DNA of 5,505 bases from Parcubacteria group bacterium GW2011_GWA2_45_30 (GCA_001001625.1 LCKU01000055.1:1-5505), one strand, 5' to 3'. Counted from the first letter of the stretch, positions 1-5,158 are shown. The notes: generated by a model not told the origin, from the sequence alone. Made by a program: numbers and translations.

Positions 1-330
1 CATACGTTCCAATGCAATTTCTTTTTTGCATTTCGGACATATTCCGTGTGTTCCGGTTTGAATCCGATGAAGCGCGTGCGTAATTGCCAAAAGCCGCGAT
101 TCCAAACTGTGTTCGGCCTCAAGCAGTTCTTCATATTCTTCCACCTCGTCCGCTTCGGTTTCCAGCGATCCATGTGAGCCATATTCTTCCTGGTCAAATT
201 TAGGGTATTTGGCGTTCCAGTTTCCCTTAATTTTTGGGTCGGGCCGGGCAATTTCTTTGAGTTCCGCGACCAACAGATCGTGTTCTTTTTCCAGCGACTG
301 TTTGAGTTCGTGAATGGTTACTTGGTCCAT
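1..330 (-). CDS. DksA/TraR-type zinc-finger protein, N-terminal 110 residues (partial)
   Basis: The gene begins at the ATG at 330 and is open to the left edge, so the C-terminus is missing. The visible part is a charged, Glu/Lys-rich helical region (residues 1-95, likely coiled coil) followed by HRIQTGTHGICPKCKKEIALERM-like residues at 88-110. C98 and C101 form the first half of a C4 zinc finger, and the second Cys pair would lie outside the window. The G-x-x-G-I-C-x-x-C-x-x-x-I-x-x-x-R pattern is typical of the DksA/TraR family. Family members bind RNA polymerase through the secondary channel and tune transcription initiation. Short versions like this one are common in Parcubacteria, but their role there is unproven. 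There is no Shine-Dalgarno sequence; a promoter-like site lies only a few bases upstream, so the mRNA may be leaderless. It is separated from the aroE-like gene by 78 bp and probably has its own promoter. The family call is fairly sure; the specific function is not. Confidence 0.85.
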   Translation of the reverse strand, partial: MDQVTIHELKQSLEKEHDLLVAELKEIARPDPKIKGNWNAKYPKFDQEEYGSHGSLETEADEVEEYEELLEAEHSLESRLLAITHALHRIQTGTHGICPKCKKEIALERM

Positions 331-339
331 GATGTAGAT

Positions 340-368
340 ACATTATTACGTTGATTTAAGATTGTCAA
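340..368 (-). promoter_or_regulatory. Sigma70-like promoter for the DksA-like gene
   Basis: On the minus strand a perfect -35 hexamer TTGACA lies at 368-363. Two overlapping -10 candidates follow: AATAAT at 347-342 (5/6 matches, 15-bp spacer) and TAATGT at 345-340 (3/6 matches, 17-bp spacer). The ATG at 330 is only 9 to 11 bases beyond, so transcription would begin within about 5 bases of the start codon. There is no ribosome-binding site in between. This is pattern evidence only. Confidence 0.55.
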
Positions 369-379
369 AAGTTAGGATG

Positions 380-408
380 GTTATATATGGCACGTGTTAT
401 GATATAAC
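380..408 (-). other. AT-rich inverted repeat after the aroE-like stop codon
   Basis: GTTATAT at 380-386 and ATATAAC at 402-408 are perfect inverted complements around a 15-nt loop that contains the palindrome CACGTG. The repeat begins directly after the TGA stop of the aroE-like gene. It could form a 3' hairpin, but the stem has only one G-C pair and no U-tract follows, so it is a poor intrinsic terminator. Confidence 0.3.
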
Positions 409-1224
409 TCAAATGTTTCGCGCAAATTGAGCTGCTTTATCAACCAAGTCTGGCGAAGGCATCACGCCAGTATACAAATAAAATTGTTCACGAGCTTGAA
501 TAACAGTAATTGTAAAACCAGATGTGGTTTGCTTATTAAAGGATTTACTTAACTTAATAAGTTTGGTCTCTAATGGATTCGCAACCGCATCAAAAACAAA
601 TTGCGCATTCTTTACCAAATTCTCAGAAAAAGGAACCTCTTCGGCCTTAGGGGCCATCCCGATAGGTGTTGCGTTAATAAGCACATCAAATGTATTTGCT
701 TTAAAATCTTGTTTCCAAGAATACCCATACATTTCTGCCAGAGCCAATCCTGTTTTTTCGTTCCGCGCAACGATAGTGCAATCCTTAAAACCAAGGTCAC
801 GAAGCGCGCATACAATCGCCTTTGCCATTCCGCCGCTCCCGCGTACCACTACCGCCGCATTACTCGAAACATTGCTTTTCTGCAACAACTCACGCACAGC
901 AATATAGTCAGTATTATAACCCTTAAGATATCCGTGATCATTCACAATTGTATTAACTGCCGTAATGCCTTTAGCAGTCGGATCAAGCTCATCAAGAAAA
1001 ATAATAACAGCTTCTTTGAATGGCATTGATATAGCACAGCCACGAATTCCAAGTGCGCGAATTGCCCGTACCGCTCCTTCCAAATCATTAGTCGTAAAAG
1101 CTTTATAAACAAAATTTAGACCAAGTTCGTTATATAAAAAATTATGGAATCTCGTCCCAAAATTACCAGGCCTTCCAGCCAAAGACATGCAAAGTAGAGT
1201 ATCTTTATTAATTTGGTGATTCAT
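409..1224 (-). CDS. aroE: Shikimate dehydrogenase-like protein (AroE family, HI0607 / SDH-L type)
   Basis: This 271-residue protein is full length for the family. It reads as an N-terminal substrate domain (about 1-105), a Rossmann NADP domain (about 122-235) and a C-terminal helical return (236-271). Visible motifs are SMPFKE (66-71) with the catalytic Lys70, AVNT (89-92), GYNTD (102-106) with the catalytic Asp106, the dinucleotide loop GSGGMA (129-134), ARN (153-155) in place of the usual N-R-T that contacts the NADP phosphate, NATPIGM (184-190), and Q243 in a Q-A-x-E-Q-F helix. AroE reduces 3-dehydroshikimate to shikimate in aromatic amino acid synthesis. The opening CMSLAGRPGNFGT (12-24) differs from the usual G-x-P-I-x-H-S-K-S-P and resembles Haemophilus HI0607, a shikimate dehydrogenase-like subfamily with low activity. 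The substrate is therefore uncertain; quinate or another compound is possible. No other aro gene is visible. Sampled lines of this gene are about 30-47% G+C, against about 50% or more in sampled pnp lines. No Shine-Dalgarno sequence is seen. The gap from the upstream gene is 48 bp. Confidence 0.9.
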   Translation of the reverse strand: MNHQINKDTLLCMSLAGRPGNFGTRFHNFLYNELGLNFVYKAFTTNDLEGAVRAIRALGIRGCAISMPFKEAVIIFLDELDPTAKGITAVNTIVNDHGYLKGYNTDYIAVRELLQKSNVSSNAAVVVRGSGGMAKAIVCALRDLGFKDCTIVARNEKTGLALAEMYGYSWKQDFKANTFDVLINATPIGMAPKAEEVPFSENLVKNAQFVFDAVANPLETKLIKLSKSFNKQTTSGFTITVIQAREQFYLYTGVMPSPDLVDKAAQFARNI

Positions 1225-1258
1225 AAATTTATTTTGATAAAAATAAACACCGCCCGTT

Positions 1259-1272
1259 ATTCATTGATGAAT
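1259..1272 (-). other. Short inverted repeat after the membrane-protein stop codon
   Basis: ATTCAT and ATGAAT (1259-1264 and 1267-1272) are perfect inverted complements separated by 2 bp, directly after the TAA stop. The resulting stem would be about 5 bp and all but two pairs are A-T. A T-rich stretch follows some 15 bases later. It may be a weak 3' end signal, or chance. Confidence 0.2.
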
Positions 1273-1788
1273 TTACTGACTTCCAAGCAGTCGTGTTAGC
1301 ACCGCTTCCATGCCGGATTGGTTCGTGGTTAGGATCATAAGCTGATTTGCGCTAAATACGGCGTAAGCCAAGCCAAGATCCGTATTTTGTGAGAGTGGCA
1401 ACCAGCGCCAATCAATATTGCGAAAAATTTTATCTTCAAATGCGATTTGTGCCGGAAATTGCAGGTGTTCGTTTAAAAACAGAGGCCGTAGGTCACTGGC
1501 CAGTGTGGGCTCCCACAAAATTAAATCCCGTAAGGTGCGGGCGGAGTCGCGGGTGCGCGCCGCCAGCCCGAAGCGATTCCCGTCTCCGTTGTGGAAGAAA
1601 AACGGCATTATTGGCCCCTCAATCCGTTCCAGAAATGTTGGGGAGTCCGGGACAATATCCAGAAGCGCGAAAAAATCCGTTAAAGTCGGAGGGCGGCTGG
1701 ATGGCCCGTCTTCCAGAGTAATAGCCAGACGGGTTATGGTGCCGGCTCTTGCATTTTCGGAATTAATACTTTGCAAAACCCGCGCCAA
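1273..1788 (-). CDS. C-terminal part of a frame-broken membrane-anchored hypothetical protein
   Basis: This reading frame holds 171 residues if it is opened at the TTG at 1788, but no ATG, GTG or ribosome-binding site supports an independent start there. It is best read as the distal, extracytoplasmic part of the gene whose N-terminus lies at 1734-2114, displaced by a net -1 frame change. Visible features are LARVLQS..GTITRLAI (start to 23), a helix TLTDFFALLDI (35-45), a strand with PFFFHNGDGNRFGLAARTRD (62-81), LRDLILWEPTLASDLRPLF (86-104), and a C-terminal LAYAVFSANQLMILTTNQ..LTRLL segment (140-168). I recall this order (fL.lL, then mpFF, then an L.WE..L..DL.PLF helix, then a terminal LiITTN strand) from a hypothetical family in Parcubacteria genomes. 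I know of no assigned function. There are no catalytic motifs. Confidence 0.6.
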   Translation of the reverse strand: MARVLQSINSENARAGTITRLAITLEDGPSSRPPTLTDFFALLDIVPDSPTFLERIEGPIMPFFFHNGDGNRFGLAARTRDSARTLRDLILWEPTLASDLRPLFLNEHLQFPAQIAFEDKIFRNIDWRWLPLSQNTDLGLAYAVFSANQLMILTTNQSGMEAVLTRLLGSQ

Positions 1789-2114
1789 TTTTCTGGTTTT
1801 GCGGTTTGGCGTGGAACCGGCGAGATAAAAAGAGAAATTATTCCCGCCAGAGCAAGAAGTATAAATAGTCCGAAGAGTCCGCGAATGCTCCAGCGGATCA
1901 GGCGCGTTTTGAGGCTGGGTCTTGGGGCGGGCGTGGGAGAATTGGCGTGCGCGGCGATTTCTTGTCCGGCGATTTGCGTAAACGACGACTTCTTTTTTTG
2001 CAGAAGTTCCTCCACATCGGTTTTCATGGTGCGGATAGCGGGCTTCATTTCGGCAGCGCTCGCGGGCGATGACCGTTGTTTCGGCTCTGGTGAATTTTCG
2101 AGATCTTCGGGCAT
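1734..2114 (-). CDS. N-terminal part of the same membrane protein, with transmembrane helix
   Basis: The frame starts at the ATG at 2114 and stops at the TAA at 1734, giving 126 residues. Residues 1-27 are polar and rich in Pro/Ser/Glu. RTMKTDVEELLQKKKSSFTQIA (28-49) is a conserved-looking segment that I associate with a Parcubacteria membrane-protein family. Residues 58-68 form a Pro-rich linker, basic residues (69-78) precede a hydrophobic helix LFGLFILLALAGIISLFI (80-97), and the orientation is likely cytoplasmic N-terminus. After SPVPRQTAKPEN (98-109) the frame reads a short tail unlike the family and then ends, while the family-like sequence continues in the -1 frame (1273-1788). Homologues as I remember them have about 60 residues between the helix and the GxITxl strand, whereas here there are about 30. 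I infer a deletion of some 30 codons near 1785-1800 that also breaks the frame. The gene follows pnp after a 47-bp gap. Confidence 0.6.
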   Translation of the reverse strand: MPEDLENSPEPKQRSSPASAAEMKPAIRTMKTDVEELLQKKKSSFTQIAGQEIAAHANSPTPAPRPSLKTRLIRWSIRGLFGLFILLALAGIISLFISPVPRQTAKPENWRGFCKVLIPKMQEPAP

Positions 2115-2120
2115 AATTTA

Positions 2121-2147
2121 TTAGGTGAATTAGGAATTAGGTGAATT
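2121..2147. repeat. Two 11-bp direct repeats between pnp and the membrane-protein gene
   Basis: TTAGGTGAATT occurs at 2121-2131 and again at 2137-2147, separated by AGGAA. Further AATT-containing words continue to about 2158. The block fills most of the 47-bp gap. Low-complexity spacers of this kind recur in some Parcubacteria genomes (recollection, not checked). No ribosome-binding site or terminator is recognisable here. Confidence 0.6.
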
Positions 2148-2161
2148 TTGAATTTTAGTTT

Positions 2162-4084
2162 TTATCTATGTTCTCTTCTCATTCCTCCTCTATGCGTTCC
2201 GGGACGCGAAGGATCTTGGAAATCACGACGTTCCATTTTTCCCCGTTCCAGGTCTTGGTCGCTATACACCCCTGGAACGTCTTTATAGGTCAAGTTGATT
2301 CTTCCCTGATCATCAATGTTTTTGACACGAACCGAAATTATGTCTCCTACATTTAGTATATCAGTGACTTTTTCAACCCGCCACGGGGCAAGTTCCGATA
2401 TATGTATCAGACCCTCTTGTTTGGGACCCACCTCCACCATGGCTCCGAACTCAAACAGCCGCGACACCCGGCCCTCCAGAAGCTCTCCGGGTTTTAGTTC
2501 GCGCGTGATTTGCTTGATAAGAGACATGGCTTTTTTCATTCCCTCTTCACTCTCGGACGTGATAAAAACCGTACCATCCTCTTCAATGTCAATTTGCGCT
2601 CCGGTCTGCGCAATTATGTCGTTAATCACTTTTCCGCCGGGGCCAATGAGCGCCCCGATTTTTTCCGGATTTATTTTTAGCGCCTGTACCCGCGGAGCCC
2701 AAGGCGAGAGTTCGGGACGCGGTTTGGAGATCACCGATTCCATGAGGTCCAAAATTTTCATCCGCGCCGCATGCGCTTGTTTCAAGGTGTCGCGGACGAT
2801 TTGGACGGTCAGTCCTTCAATTTTTACATCAAGCTGAACCGCGGTGATGCCGTCGCGTGTTCCCGCCACTTTAAAATCCATATCGCCATGGTGGTCTTCC
2901 TGTCCTTGCAGATCGGTGAGTACGCGATACTCTCCTTTTTTATTTTGCATAAGTCCCATGGCCGCGCCCGCCACCGGCTTTTTGATGGGCACTCCGCCGT
3001 CCATAAGAGCCAAAGTTGATCCGGAAACCGAGGCCATGGAAGTTGAGCCGTTGGAAGAAAGAATTTCGGAGACCAAACGGATAGTATAAGGAAATTCATC
3101 TTTTGACGGAATCATGGGAAGGAGCGCGCGTCCGGCCAGCGCCCCGTGTCCGATTTCGCGTCTGCCCGGGCCACGCATGGGCTTGGTTTCTCCTGTGGAA
3201 TAGGGCGGAAAATTATAATGATGCAGAAAACGTTTTTTGGTGCGTATCTCCATGCCTTCTATGATTTGTTCATCCCCCGGAGCGCCCAGGGTCAGAGTTG
3301 AGAGCGCGTGCGTTTCGCCCCGCATAAAAAGACCGGAGCCGTGTACGCGCGGCAAAATCCCGATGGACGCTGAAAGCGGGCGAAGTTCGTCTGGTTTCCG
3401 TCCGTCGGGCCGCTCGCCTTTTTCTATAATTTTTTTATGCATGATTTCGTTAATTTCGTTCTCACACGCCATACAGGCCGTGGGGTGGTTATAGTTCTCT
3501 CCGAATTTTTCTTGGGCGCGGGCAAACCATTCGGCGTGCACCGCGTCCAGTTTTTCGCGCATAGTTGATTTATCTTTTTGATAAAGCGCCCCCTCAAATT
3601 TTTTGGAAAATTCCCCCTGCAATAATTTTTTCATTTCGGGCGGCACCTCAATCACCGGCACCTCTTTTTTCGGTTTCCCGCACTCGGCAATGATTTTCTT
3701 TTGGAATTCAATCAGTTCTCTTATGAAAGGAAAACCCCATTCTACCGCATTGCCGAATTCATCCTCGGAAATTTCATTGGCTCCGGCCTCCATCATATTT
3801 ATGCGATCGCGAGTGCCTGAAATCGCCACATCTAAGTTTGCGGATTCTCGGTCGTTATAAGTCGGATTTAAAATAAAGGACTCTCCCCTTTTTCCTACGC
3901 GTACTCCGGCAACCGGTCCGTCCCATGGAATGTCGGAAATCCCCAAAGCGAGTGAAGCCCCAAGTATGGCCAAAATATCCGGATCATTTTCTCCATCCAC
4001 AGAGAGTGCGGTGATGACTACCTGCACGTCATTTCGCATGCCCATACTAAAACGCGGCCGGATGGTGCGATCCACTAGGCGCAT
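2162..4084 (-). CDS. pnp: Polynucleotide phosphorylase, main part (frame-broken at the 5' end)
   Basis: PNPase degrades RNA 3'-to-5' using phosphate, releasing nucleoside diphosphates, and works as a trimer. Numbering from the internal ATG at 4084: the rest of the first RNase PH domain spans 1 to about 135, a helical linker about 140-225, and the second RNase PH domain about 226-450 from RPDGRKPDELRPLS. That domain includes GRREIGHGALAGRAL (307-321), SVSGSTLALMDGGVPI (352-367) and EDHHGDMDFKVAGT (396-409). Asp397 and Asp403 correspond to E. coli Asp486 and Asp492. A KH domain with IGPGGKVI (480-487) follows, then an S1 domain (about 533-602) and a short basic tail. The ATG at 4084 is not a true start: the frame continues upstream as KRETRPSDEAILV (4123-4085), which matches the R-R-E-G-R-P-S motif of PNPase, and the N-terminus is in another frame at 4084-4245. 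The segment with the D-F-F-P-L-T-V-D-Y and F-F-R-R motifs is absent. Two Cys (204, 207) in the linker are unexplained. Identity is certain; integrity is doubtful. Confidence 0.93.
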   Translation of the reverse strand: MRLVDRTIRPRFSMGMRNDVQVVITALSVDGENDPDILAILGASLALGISDIPWDGPVAGVRVGKRGESFILNPTYNDRESANLDVAISGTRDRINMMEAGANEISEDEFGNAVEWGFPFIRELIEFQKKIIAECGKPKKEVPVIEVPPEMKKLLQGEFSKKFEGALYQKDKSTMREKLDAVHAEWFARAQEKFGENYNHPTACMACENEINEIMHKKIIEKGERPDGRKPDELRPLSASIGILPRVHGSGLFMRGETHALSTLTLGAPGDEQIIEGMEIRTKKRFLHHYNFPPYSTGETKPMRGPGRREIGHGALAGRALLPMIPSKDEFPYTIRLVSEILSSNGSTSMASVSGSTLALMDGGVPIKKPVAGAAMGLMQNKKGEYRVLTDLQGQEDHHGDMDFKVAGTRDGITAVQLDVKIEGLTVQIVRDTLKQAHAARMKILDLMESVISKPRPELSPWAPRVQALKINPEKIGALIGPGGKVINDIIAQTGAQIDIEEDGTVFITSESEEGMKKAMSLIKQITRELKPGELLEGRVSRLFEFGAMVEVGPKQEGLIHISELAPWRVEKVTDILNVGDIISVRVKNIDDQGRINLTYKDVPGVYSDQDLERGKMERRDFQDPSRPGTHRGGMRREHR

Positions 4085-4305
4085 TACGAGTATGGCTTCA
4101 TCAGAGGGCCTGGTTTCGCGTTTGACAGCACCAGGGTGTCTCCCAGGCGTACTAAAACCGAGCCGGAGGCCTGCTGGGCCCAGTTATTCAGTTCCACCGT
4201 GAAGGTTTTGCCCTCCAGAGTGTGGGTATATTTTTTAGTATCCACGAAATATATAGACACCAAGAATCGCAGAAAAAAAGAGTGTTTTTCTAGTGGAGTA
4301 TTCAC
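4084..4305 (-). CDS. pnp: N-terminal fragment of polynucleotide phosphorylase
   Basis: The homologous part is MDTKKYTHTLEGKTFTVELN and onward to RLGDTLVLSNA, the first strands of the first RNase PH domain (in PNPases, E-T-G-x-x-A-x-Q-A-x-G-x-V-L-V-x-x-G-D-T). The frame is open from a GTG at 4305, but homology begins only at the GTG at 4245, which I prefer as the start (4084-4245). The GTG at 4305 lies inside a long hairpin. Neither start has a Shine-Dalgarno sequence. After SNA the frame reads an unrelated tail KPGPLMKPYS and stops at TAA 4086-4084, while the proper continuation appears in the -1 frame. The bases around 4115-4123 (AAACGCGAAACC on the coding strand) can be read as part of both sides, which suits a join at a short shared sequence. 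About 33 to 38 codons are missing. Translated as it stands, this would give a short product without a catalytic site. Confidence 0.75.
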   Translation of the reverse strand: MNTPLEKHSFFLRFLVSIYFVDTKKYTHTLEGKTFTVELNNWAQQASGSVLVRLGDTLVLSNAKPGPLMKPYS

Positions 4306-4347
4306 GTATTCCCGAATCCGCGGATTTGAGTATAAGTGACTACTCCA
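4294..4347 (-). promoter_or_regulatory. Long hairpin in the pnp leader
   Basis: The arms 4295-4320 and 4321-4346 are inverted complements at 21 of 26 positions, or 22 pairs with one G-U in the pnp-sense RNA. A further T-A pair lies at 4294/4347. The centre is the perfect 12-bp palindrome AATCCGCGGATT (4315-4326). The hairpin sits between the NYN stop and the preferred pnp GTG at 4245, about 50 nt upstream of it. A second weak A-U stem (4271-4277 with 4285-4291) follows. No U-tract directly follows the large stem, so it is not a standard terminator. In E. coli the pnp leader also folds into a long stem that RNase III cuts and PNPase uses for autoregulation. A similar role here is inference. 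Confidence 0.65.
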
Positions 4348-4400
4348 ATTCTTCTTCTTTTATTCCTTGCTTCTCCTTGTGTGCGATTAAATTTTTTAAA

Positions 4401-4910
4401 TCATCTTATCCTCATCAAGTATTTTTTTGGATTTTCGCCTAAATCTATGAAATCGTCGGCCGCTTCTTTAAGTTTTTGCGAGGCGGAGCGTCCAAAAGCC
4501 ATTACTTCCACTCTCCTGCCGCGGCCCTTAAGATATTCAAGAAGCGGAATAAAATCACCGTCTCCCGATACGATAACAATCGTATCCACAATATCCGCGG
4601 TGCGCACCGCATCCACGGTCATGCCTACGTCCCAATCCCCCTTTTTTGCTCCTCCGTAAAATTCCTGCAGATCCTTTATTCTCATTTCAATGCCGATTTT
4701 CGTCAGTGCTTCAAAAAACGGTTTTTCTTCTCCGGTTTTGGTGCGAACCACATAGGCGAACGAGCGCAGAAGTTTTCTGCCGGCCACCGCATCTTTTACC
4801 ACCTCGGCAAAATTCACCCGGGCGTTAAAAATATTTCGCGCCGAGTGGTACATATTCTGCACATCAATGAAGACAGCGACTCTCTGTTCTTTGTGTTTAG
4901 TTACGCTCAT
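4401..4910 (-). CDS. NYN-domain (PIN-like, LabA/DUF88 family) putative ribonuclease
   Basis: Starting at the ATG at 4910, the protein has 169 residues and is one NYN domain. Motifs are VAVFIDVQN (11-19) with Asp16 and Asn19, GDWDVGMTVDA (91-101) with Asp94 and Asp100, and VSGDGDFIPLLEYLK (114-128) with Asp117 and Asp119. VEVMAF (134-139) is the last core strand, followed by ADDFIDL (151-157). These acidic residues form the metal site of PIN-like nucleases. The family is thought to cut or process RNA, but no substrate is known for this branch. The frame is also open 12 codons further upstream to a TTG at 4946, but those codons lie inside an inverted repeat and do not look like protein. The bases before the ATG (AGCGAACGAA) form only a weak ribosome-binding site. 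Its position between rpsO and pnp suggests a role in RNA turnover. The stop lies 155 nt before the preferred pnp start, or 95 nt before the upstream GTG. The protein appears complete. Confidence 0.88.
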   Translation of the reverse strand: MSVTKHKEQRVAVFIDVQNMYHSARNIFNARVNFAEVVKDAVAGRKLLRSFAYVVRTKTGEEKPFFEALTKIGIEMRIKDLQEFYGGAKKGDWDVGMTVDAVRTADIVDTIVIVSGDGDFIPLLEYLKGRGRRVEVMAFGRSASQKLKEAADDFIDLGENPKKYLMRIR

Positions 4911-4922
4911 TTCGTTCGCTTC

Positions 4923-4988
4923 TTTACGAAATACGAATCCATACAAATATACGAATTCATAAATTCGTAAAAATTCGTATTTCGTAAA
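4923..4988. repeat. Nested inverted repeat with perfect 16-bp arms between rpsO and the NYN gene
   Basis: TTTACGAAATACGAAT at 4923-4938 and its exact reverse complement at 4973-4988 enclose 34 bp. Inside, TACGAATT (4950-4957) and AATTCGTA (4962-4969) form a second perfect 8-bp stem with a 4-nt loop. The word ACGAAT or its complement occurs repeatedly. The outer arm begins one base after the rpsO TAG stop, and the element ends 12 bases before the NYN ATG. It could fold in RNA as a processing or stabilising structure, or be a dispersed palindromic repeat. It is too AT-rich, and lacks the U-tract, for a classic terminator. Confidence 0.8.
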
Positions 4989-4989
4989 A

Positions 4990-5151
4990 CTAACGCTTAA
5001 GGCCGAGTTTTTTTATCACCGCATTATACTTTCTTGTATTCGTTTCTTTCAGGTAGTCCAGGAATTTTTTGCGGCGCGCCACCATTCCTAAAAGTTCGTG
5101 GAGTTTGAATTTCTCCATGATTTTCGCCTTTTCTTTCGGGGTTAGCGCCAT
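4990..5151 (-). CDS. rpsO: Ribosomal protein S15 (uS15), internally shortened
   Basis: S15 binds the central domain of 16S rRNA early in small-subunit assembly. The ATG at 5151 gives MALTPKEKAKIMEKFKLHE, a normal S15 beginning, and the protein ends LLGMVARRKKFLDYLKETNT..YNAVIKKLGLKR, a normal S15 ending. Only 53 residues result, against 88-89 in the family. After His18-Glu19 the DTGSxEVQ loop, helix 2 and the first half of helix 3 with the HSRRG motif are missing (about 36 codons). The join at about 5092-5098 keeps the frame. The lost part carries most of the 16S three-way-junction contacts, so the encoded protein is unlikely to work as it stands. The frame is also open to an ATG at 5241, but those 30 residues have no S15 similarity. 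Adjacency to pnp through the NYN gene fits the widespread rpsO-pnp pairing. An extended -10 promoter lies 7 bases upstream. Confidence 0.88.
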   Translation of the reverse strand: MALTPKEKAKIMEKFKLHELLGMVARRKKFLDYLKETNTRKYNAVIKKLGLKR

Positions 5152-5158
5152 TAAGACG

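Noticed and set aside
524..1029. Plus-strand reading frames opposite the aroE-like gene
   Set aside because: They are antisense shadows of a well-conserved minus-strand gene and have no recognisable domain. The same applies to plus-strand frames opposite pnp, the membrane protein and the NYN gene.
1734..1800. Programmed -1 ribosomal frameshift joining the two parts of the membrane protein
   Set aside because: No X XXY YYZ heptamer is in phase in the overlap and no downstream stem-loop or pseudoknot is evident. Part of the protein also seems to be missing, which frameshifting would not explain.
4084..4130. Programmed frameshift in pnp
   Set aside because: About 33-38 conserved residues are absent at the joint, so a frame change alone cannot restore the protein, and no slippery heptamer is seen.
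4246..4305. A 20-codon N-terminal extension of PNPase from the GTG at 4305
   Set aside because: PNPase homology starts at DTKKYTHTLEGK, right after the GTG at 4245. The extension is encoded by the hairpin and a T-run and looks like leader.
4294..4347. The pnp leader hairpin as an intrinsic terminator of the NYN gene
   Set aside because: The T-run on the transcript strand begins about 15 nt after the stem instead of directly after it.
4326..4365. A TATACT -10-like hexamer as a separate pnp promoter
   Set aside because: No -35-like sequence is found at 16-18 bp, and the hexamer lies inside the hairpin arm.
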